Shown one piece after another: positions 59,682 through 64,000 of a DNA stretch of 64,000 bases. This DNA is from Collinsella sp. OM04-5 (GTDB lineage: Bacteria > Actinomycetota > Coriobacteriia > Coriobacteriales > Coriobacteriaceae): NCBI RefSeq assembly GCF_003439125.1, contig NZ_QSUU01000008.1:8749-72748 (forward strand), written 5' to 3'. Position numbers and translations under genes: made by a program. Within the stretch, counting starts at the first letter, position 1. Every line of letters starts with the position of its first letter. The notes under the pieces were generated by a model. It made no database searches. It saw only the letters and a program-made list of their open reading frames with translations, and was not told the DNA's origin.

Positions 59682-61352
59682 CTAGTGGCGAAGTCCCAGC
59701 AGGCCGTGGCCGCGATGACGGGCGTCGGCGTGCACCTGAGCATGCGGACCGGCGGCCTTGACGGATTCGGGCAGGTGCGAGTACTTCTTCTCGAAGTTCT
59801 CCTCGAACATCACGGCCAAGTTGTGCGCGGCCTCGTCGTAGCGAGCGGTGCTCTGCCAATACTGGCGCGGCACCAGGATGCCGTCGGGTACGCCGTGGCA
59901 CGTGGTGGGAATGTCGACGTTAAAGATGTCGTCGTGCACGAACTCGCTGTCCTCGATGGTACCGTCGAGGGCGCGGGCCACCAGGGCGCGCGTGTAGGCA
60001 AGCTCGATGCGATGACCCACGCCGTAGCCGCCGCCGATCCAGCCGGTGTTGACCAGGTACACACGCGTGCGGCCGTCGGCGATGCGCTCACCGAGCATCT
60101 TGGCATAGACCATGGGGTCGAGCGGCATAAACGGCTCGCCAAACAGCGAAGAGAACGTGGGCGTGGGCTCGGTGACGCCGACCTCGGTGCCGGGGATCTT
60201 GGCCGTAAAGCCCGTCACAAAGTGATACATGGCGGAGTCGGCCGTCAGGCGCGAGATGGGCGGCAGCACGCCAAAGGCATCGCAGGTCAGGAAGAGCACG
60301 ACGCTTGGAGTGGTGCCCATGCCCTTGGTCCACGCGTTGGGAATGTGCTCCACAGGGTAGGCCACGCGCGTGTTGTGCGTGACCGAGACGTCATCGTAGT
60401 TGGGCTTGCGGCTCTCGTCGAGCACCACGTTTTCGCAGATCGCGCCAAAGCGGACGGCGTTGAAGATCTCAGGCTCGTGGAACGCGTCCAGGCCCTCGCA
60501 TTTGGCGTAGCAGCCACCCTCGATGTTGAAGATGCCCATGTCGGACCAACCGTGCTCGTCGTCGCCGATCAGTAGGCGCGTGGGGTTGGCCGAAAGCGTG
60601 GTCTTGCCGGTGCCGGACAGGCCAAAGAACACGGCGGTCTCGTGCGTGACAGGATCCATGCTGGCCGAGCAGTGCATGGGCAGCACGTCGTCCTCGACGG
60701 GCAGCAGGTAATTCATGACGCTAAAGATCGACTTTTTAATCTCGCCGGAGTAGCCGGTGCCGGCGACCAGAATCACGCGTTCCTGGAAGTTGATGACCAC
60801 GGCGGCGCTGGAGTTGAGGCCCTTGATGGCAGGGTCGCACTGGTAACCGGGCGCTGCGAGTACGCAGAAGTCGGGCTCGCCGGTGCGCGCGATTTCGCGG
60901 GCAAGCGGGCGGGCGAGCATCTGTTTAATGAAGAGTGCCTGGCTGGCGCGCTCGCAGGCGACGAGCAGTCGGCGCGTGTGGTTGCGGTCGGCGCCGGCCA
61001 TGCCGCGGGTGACGAACACGTCGCGCTCGTTGAGGTAGTCGACGATGCCGGCCTTGATGGTCTCGTAGCTCTCGATCGAAAGCGGTCGGTTGACGGCGCC
61101 CCAGGCGATCTTGTCGTGCACGTCGGGCGTGTCAACGATAAAGCGGTCATTGGGGGAACGGCCAGTGCGCTCCCCCGTCTCGATCACCAGCGCGCCGTTG
61201 GATGCCATGTGGCCTTCTTCGCGGCGGATAGCGTGCTCGACGAGCTCCGCGGCGGGTAGATCGACCAGCAGACGGGGCTGATTCTCGGCGGGATCTTCGA
61301 CCAGCGTAATGCCAAAGTTGGACAGAACTTCTGCAGGGGTAACACCTGGCAT
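59682..61352 (-). CDS. pckA: Phosphoenolpyruvate carboxykinase (ATP)
   Basis: The product has 556 residues and belongs to the ATP-type family. It has ERTGRSPNDRFIVDTPD, the NFQERVILVAGTGYSGEIKK region, the kinase loop FFGLSGTGKTTLSANP (P-loop with GTGKT), the metal site IGDDEHGWSDMGIFNIEGGC and RVAYPVEHIPNAWTKG. It converts oxaloacetate to PEP or the reverse; in fermenting gut bacteria the reverse direction often feeds fumarate reduction. AAAGGAGG precedes the ATG at 61352. The C-terminus is longer than usual, ending in a His-rich stretch (HAQVHADARHRGHGLLGLRH). Confidence 0.95.
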   Translation of the reverse strand: MPGVTPAEVLSNFGITLVEDPAENQPRLLVDLPAAELVEHAIRREEGHMASNGALVIETGERTGRSPNDRFIVDTPDVHDKIAWGAVNRPLSIESYETIKAGIVDYLNERDVFVTRGMAGADRNHTRRLLVACERASQALFIKQMLARPLAREIARTGEPDFCVLAAPGYQCDPAIKGLNSSAAVVINFQERVILVAGTGYSGEIKKSIFSVMNYLLPVEDDVLPMHCSASMDPVTHETAVFFGLSGTGKTTLSANPTRLLIGDDEHGWSDMGIFNIEGGCYAKCEGLDAFHEPEIFNAVRFGAICENVVLDESRKPNYDDVSVTHNTRVAYPVEHIPNAWTKGMGTTPSVVLFLTCDAFGVLPPISRLTADSAMYHFVTGFTAKIPGTEVGVTEPTPTFSSLFGEPFMPLDPMVYAKMLGERIADGRTRVYLVNTGWIGGGYGVGHRIELAYTRALVARALDGTIEDSEFVHDDIFNVDIPTTCHGVPDGILVPRQYWQSTARYDEAAHNLAVMFEENFEKKYSHLPESVKAAGPHAQVHADARHRGHGLLGLRH

Positions 61353-61539
61353 GGGGCCTCCTTTAAAAGCGCGACACGTGGACGAGGCGCGCACTTTACT
61401 CACGTAAAGCCCGTTGTACCCGATATGCAAAAACGTTTTTGCGGCAAGGGCGAAGCGCCCGCCCAACGGTCAAAAATCGCAGGCAAGCGGCCTAGTCGTT
61501 AGGGACACTCTTGAACAGGCAACAACCAAGGAGCGACCC

Positions 61540-61602
61540 CGGATGCCGGCACTTAGGGACGTTCCCAAAGTGCCGGCACATAAGGAACGTCCCCAAATGC
61601 CG
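61540..61602. repeat. GTCCCC/GCCGG repeat, type IV copy 2
   Basis: Two overlapping units: GCCGGCACTTAGGGACGTTC and AAAGTGCCGGCACATAAGGA, then ACGTCCCCAAATGCCG. It resembles 48856-48903. It lies in the divergent region between pckA and the flippase gene. Confidence 0.7.
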
Positions 61603-61704
61603 TCTACTGAATGGCGCCGCCGAAATTATCGAACAACCTGTTCAAAAACACGAACGAACACCGTCGCGTCTATACTAGAGCGTAGCAATAGAAAGGACTC
61701 CGCT

Positions 61705-63279
61705 TTGAGCATCACGCCCATCGATAGCATTCGCCGCGCCATCGCCCGCCGCAATGGCGTCGCCGACCCCACCGTATCGGACGGGGCGCACGGGCAGGGC
61801 GGACGCATCGAGAACGGCCTGTTCCCCGCATCGCACACCGCCGAGGAGCTCGCACGAATCCAAGAGCTAAGCCAGCGTAACGCCGGCGGTCCCGACAGCA
61901 GCCAGGCCACACGCCGTCGCCGCGAGCGCGATCGCCAGCCCGGCCCCATCCACCGCATGGTCAATGCCTGGTGGAACCGCCTGCTCGGAGCCGTCTACGG
62001 CGGCGGCTTCTCCACGCAAGAAGCCGAGTACGAAGATCACGCCACCCGTCGCGACTACCTTTGGAATACCCTGGGCACCGCCGTGTGGGGCATGGTGTTT
62101 CCGTTGCTCACCATCGTGTCCACACAGCTCGTGGGCGCCGAGGAGGCTGGCAAATTCTCCATCGCCTTTGTCACCGGCACGCTCATCATGATCGCGTGCA
62201 ACTACGGCGTGCGCAATTTCCAGGTCTCGGACATCGACGAAAAGACGTCCTTTGCCTCTTACCAGCTCAACCGCTGGATCTGCGGAGCGCTCGCGCTGGC
62301 ATGCGGCCTGGTATACAGCAGCGCCCGCGGCTACGATGCGCAGATGGCCACAATCGGCCTGGGCGTCTACCTGTATAAGGTGATCGACGGCATTGCCGAC
62401 GTGTACGAGGGACGCCTGCAGCAGGCCGACAAACTCTACCTGGCCGGCATGAGCCAAACGCTACGATCCGTCGGCGTCATCGCGGTCTTTAGCGTGGCAC
62501 TGTTCCTCACGCGCAGCATGCCCATCGCCGCCATGGCCATGGGCATCGCCGCGATTGCCTCGCTCGTGCTGGTCACCGCCCCGCTCGCCCTGCTCGAAAC
62601 CGAAAAATCACGCCGTATGAGTCTGCGCGAGGCTGGTCACCTGTTTATCCAGTGCGCCCCGCTCTTTGGTGCGCTGTTCCTGTTCAACCTCATCGAGAGC
62701 ATGCCCAAGTTCGTGATGGAAGGCACACTGGCCTACAAATACCAGCTGTACTTTAATGCACTGTTCTTTCCAGCGCAGGCTATTTTGTTGAGCATTGGAT
62801 TTATCTATAAACCGCAGCTCCTACGTCTGTCGAGCATTTGGGCGAATCCGCGCAAGCGTCGCCGCTTTGACTTGATTATTGTTGCCGTTATGGCACTGAT
62901 CGTGGTCATTACCGGAGCGTGCGCCGCATTTATGGCAGGCCCCGGCATCCCCATCATGAGCTTTATGTACGGCCTCAACTTTGAGCGCTACCGCACGCTG
63001 GCACTGCTAATGGTTGTCGCCGGCGGCGTCACCGCGGCAATCGACTTTATCTACGCCATCATCACGGTGTTGCGCCACGCCGGCGATGTCACCAAGATCT
63101 ACCTGATCTGCTTCGCCGTAAGCGTGGTGCTGCCGGTGATCCTGATTAAGCTGCTGGGTCTGATGGGCGCCGTGGTGAGCTACCTAGCCATCATGGCCCT
63201 ACTCCTGGTGCTGCTGATAATCGAGTACGCCCACATCCGCCAGCGCATCGAGCGCGACCGCAACCCCTACGGCGCCTAA
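61705..63279 (+). CDS. Polysaccharide flippase-like membrane protein (MATE/Wzx superfamily), 524 aa
   Basis: After a charged cytoplasmic N-terminus of about 100 residues (RRRRERDRQPGPIHRMVNAW), about 12 membrane helices follow. They include WNTLGTAVWGMVFPLLTIVS, FVTGTLIMIACNYGVRNF, ALFLFNLIESMPKFVMEG and a final SYLAIMALLLVLLIIEYAHI. The pattern fits lipid-linked oligosaccharide flippases and related MOP-superfamily exporters. The TTG start at 61705 is chosen because GAAAGGA lies eight bases upstream, and earlier in-frame codons fall in the repeat region. It could move the surface polysaccharide made by the glycosyltransferase cluster and WecA/TagO-type enzyme, but it is not linked to them here. 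Confidence 0.75.
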   Translation: MSITPIDSIRRAIARRNGVADPTVSDGAHGQGGRIENGLFPASHTAEELARIQELSQRNAGGPDSSQATRRRRERDRQPGPIHRMVNAWWNRLLGAVYGGGFSTQEAEYEDHATRRDYLWNTLGTAVWGMVFPLLTIVSTQLVGAEEAGKFSIAFVTGTLIMIACNYGVRNFQVSDIDEKTSFASYQLNRWICGALALACGLVYSSARGYDAQMATIGLGVYLYKVIDGIADVYEGRLQQADKLYLAGMSQTLRSVGVIAVFSVALFLTRSMPIAAMAMGIAAIASLVLVTAPLALLETEKSRRMSLREAGHLFIQCAPLFGALFLFNLIESMPKFVMEGTLAYKYQLYFNALFFPAQAILLSIGFIYKPQLLRLSSIWANPRKRRRFDLIIVAVMALIVVITGACAAFMAGPGIPIMSFMYGLNFERYRTLALLMVVAGGVTAAIDFIYAIITVLRHAGDVTKIYLICFAVSVVLPVILIKLLGLMGAVVSYLAIMALLLVLLIIEYAHIRQRIERDRNPYGA

Positions 63280-63359
63280 TTAGCTGCCCCGGTCACCGGA
63301 ATTTGCGATGGAATCGCCCCGGCTGGGGTCTCGTTGAAGACAATATGCATTACGTAAAA

Positions 63360-63482
63360 CTAAGTGAGTAGATTTTTACCGAATCCCTGACCACACCGAC
63401 AGAGCACAAGTCTGTGACCTGCGGTTTTATTGAGGCAAATATGTTGGGTGCTCGGCATTTCCAAAAAAGTCTACTCACTTAG
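63360..63482. repeat. Large hairpin element E3
   Basis: The termini CTAAGTGAGTAGA and TCTACTCACTTAG pair perfectly. The inner part (CCCTGACCACACC...GTTGGGTGCTCGG) and loop (GTCTGTGACCTGCGGTTTTA) match elements E1 and E2. The outer arms are unrelated to those of E1 and E2. It lies in the 317-bp gap between the flippase and the phosphoesterase gene. Confidence 0.7.
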
Positions 63483-63506
63483 CCAGCGGGCAGCCAAATG
63501 ATTATT

Positions 63507-63529
63507 TAATCCCCGTCCCAGAGAAATCA
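63507..63529. repeat. Half copy of the type III repeat
   Basis: TAATCCCCGTCCCAGAGAAATCA differs by one base from the right arm of the 52447-52524 element. A further CCCCGTCCCA lies near 63566. Confidence 0.75.
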
Positions 63530-63596
63530 ATTAGCGGGCAGAAGGGCAAGAGTAGTCAAAAAAGCCCCGTCCCAAATTAGCTACCACTTGCACCGA

Positions 63597-64000
63597 TTAT
63601 TCGCCCGGGTTGATGTTCGCGTAGAACTCCGCCCCATCATCGAGCCGCAGGATGCCCACGCGACCGAACTCGGAGCCGGTGGCGGCGGCGCAGTCGATGT
63701 CGATGCGATCGGGCACGCCGGCGGTATCCTCGCCACCCAGGCGCACAATCTGCCCGCGGCCCGACTCCTCATCGAGCCCCGCCAGGCCGCCAACCTCGCA
63801 ATAGCGCCCAAGCGACACCGTGGGCGTGTGGCCGCTCACCACGACCGGGCCCTCGCCCTCGGCAGAAAGCAGTCCCGTCGGCGCATCCCAATAGCCGTGA
63901 CGAATCCACAGCAGGTCATCGGACGACTGCACGGCGAGCATTTGCCGCAGCAGCTCGCTATCGGCATCGACCGCTCCCCTGCCGTCACCGCAATCGACAC
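63597..64000 (-). CDS. Metallophosphoesterase (protein phosphatase-like), C-terminal part
   Basis: The frame is open to the window edge, so the N-terminus with the metal-binding motifs lies outside. The visible part shows DDLLWIRHGYWDAPTG, the VVVSGHTPT motif of PPP/ApaH-like phosphatases and a C-terminal beta-rich end (IDIDCAAATGSEFGRVGILR). The reaction would be Ser/Thr phosphate or dinucleotide hydrolysis; the subgroup cannot be told from this part. The stop is at 63597. Confidence 0.75.
   Translation of the reverse strand, partial: VDCGDGRGAVDADSELLRQMLAVQSSDDLLWIRHGYWDAPTGLLSAEGEGPVVVSGHTPTVSLGRYCEVGGLAGLDEESGRGQIVRLGGEDTAGVPDRIDIDCAAATGSEFGRVGILRLDDGAEFYANINPGE

Overview
The window looks like chromosome from a Coriobacteriia actinobacterium, most likely Collinsella or a close relative. 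This is inferred from gene content and style, not from a search. The backbone is GC-rich, uses ATG, GTG and TTG starts with clear GGAGG-type ribosome binding sites, and carries a sufCBDSU operon, an ATP-type PEP carboxykinase, a GGGtGRT protein and a Rho factor with a very long N-terminal extension. An AT-richer accessory block of about 9 kb at the left end contrasts with it.

Layout. 1-714: 5' end of a secreted fibronectin type III repeat protein. 0.85-9.6 kb: accessory block with an IS30-type transposase remnant, a DUF2971 gene broken by one stop codon, a frameshifted HicB-like antitoxin, a small membrane protein, a DUF4869 remnant, an Abi_2-type abortive infection gene and an unknown membrane protein. 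Three copies of the 3' end of a glycosyltransferase gene, all in the same orientation, punctuate this block; only the rightmost belongs to an intact gene. 9.6-17.8 kb: six family-2 glycosyltransferases for a surface polysaccharide. 17.8-21.6 kb: an AAA-ATPase-like protein and a sortase-anchored surface protein. 21.7-27.7 kb: an Rrf2 regulator divergent from sufCBDSU, with a large nested palindrome between them. 27.7-33.5 kb: a REP-associated tyrosine transposase (RAYT), an iron-sulphur scaffold-like gene paired with a GGGtGRT gene, a flavoprotein and dinD. 33.5-35.7 kb: three tRNAs, an aminotransferase and a truncated ROK kinase. 35.7-43.2 kb: VanZ, a membrane protein, rho and argS, with two large related hairpin elements between rho and argS. 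43.5-52.3 kb: carD, a second RAYT bracketed by palindromic repeats, an HD protein, proA, a proline-iminopeptidase-like hydrolase, proB, pncB and tRNA-Ala. 52.5-64 kb: a radical SAM protein, a probable 6S RNA, a WecA/TagO-type transferase, trpS, an alkyltransferase-like protein, a DegV protein, a MarR regulator, a B3/4-domain protein, pckA, a flippase and the 3' part of a phosphoesterase gene.

How the genes fit together. The glycosyltransferases, the WecA/TagO-type lipid-carrier transferase and the flippase are the parts expected for lipid-linked surface polysaccharide assembly, though they lie in separate blocks. The suf operon and the nearby scaffold/GGGtGRT pair suggest an iron-sulphur theme. 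proA, the iminopeptidase-like gene and proB form a proline theme. Two RAYT genes coexist with several families of short palindromes in intergenic gaps, many carrying a GGGAC/GTCCC core.

Most notable signals: (1) repeated glycosyltransferase 3' ends bracketing defence-type cargo; (2) three long hairpins at 40.8, 41.0 and 63.4 kb that share an inner core while their outer stems differ in sequence but stay self-complementary; (3) the 77-bp symmetrical palindrome in front of suf, part of which recurs right after sufU.
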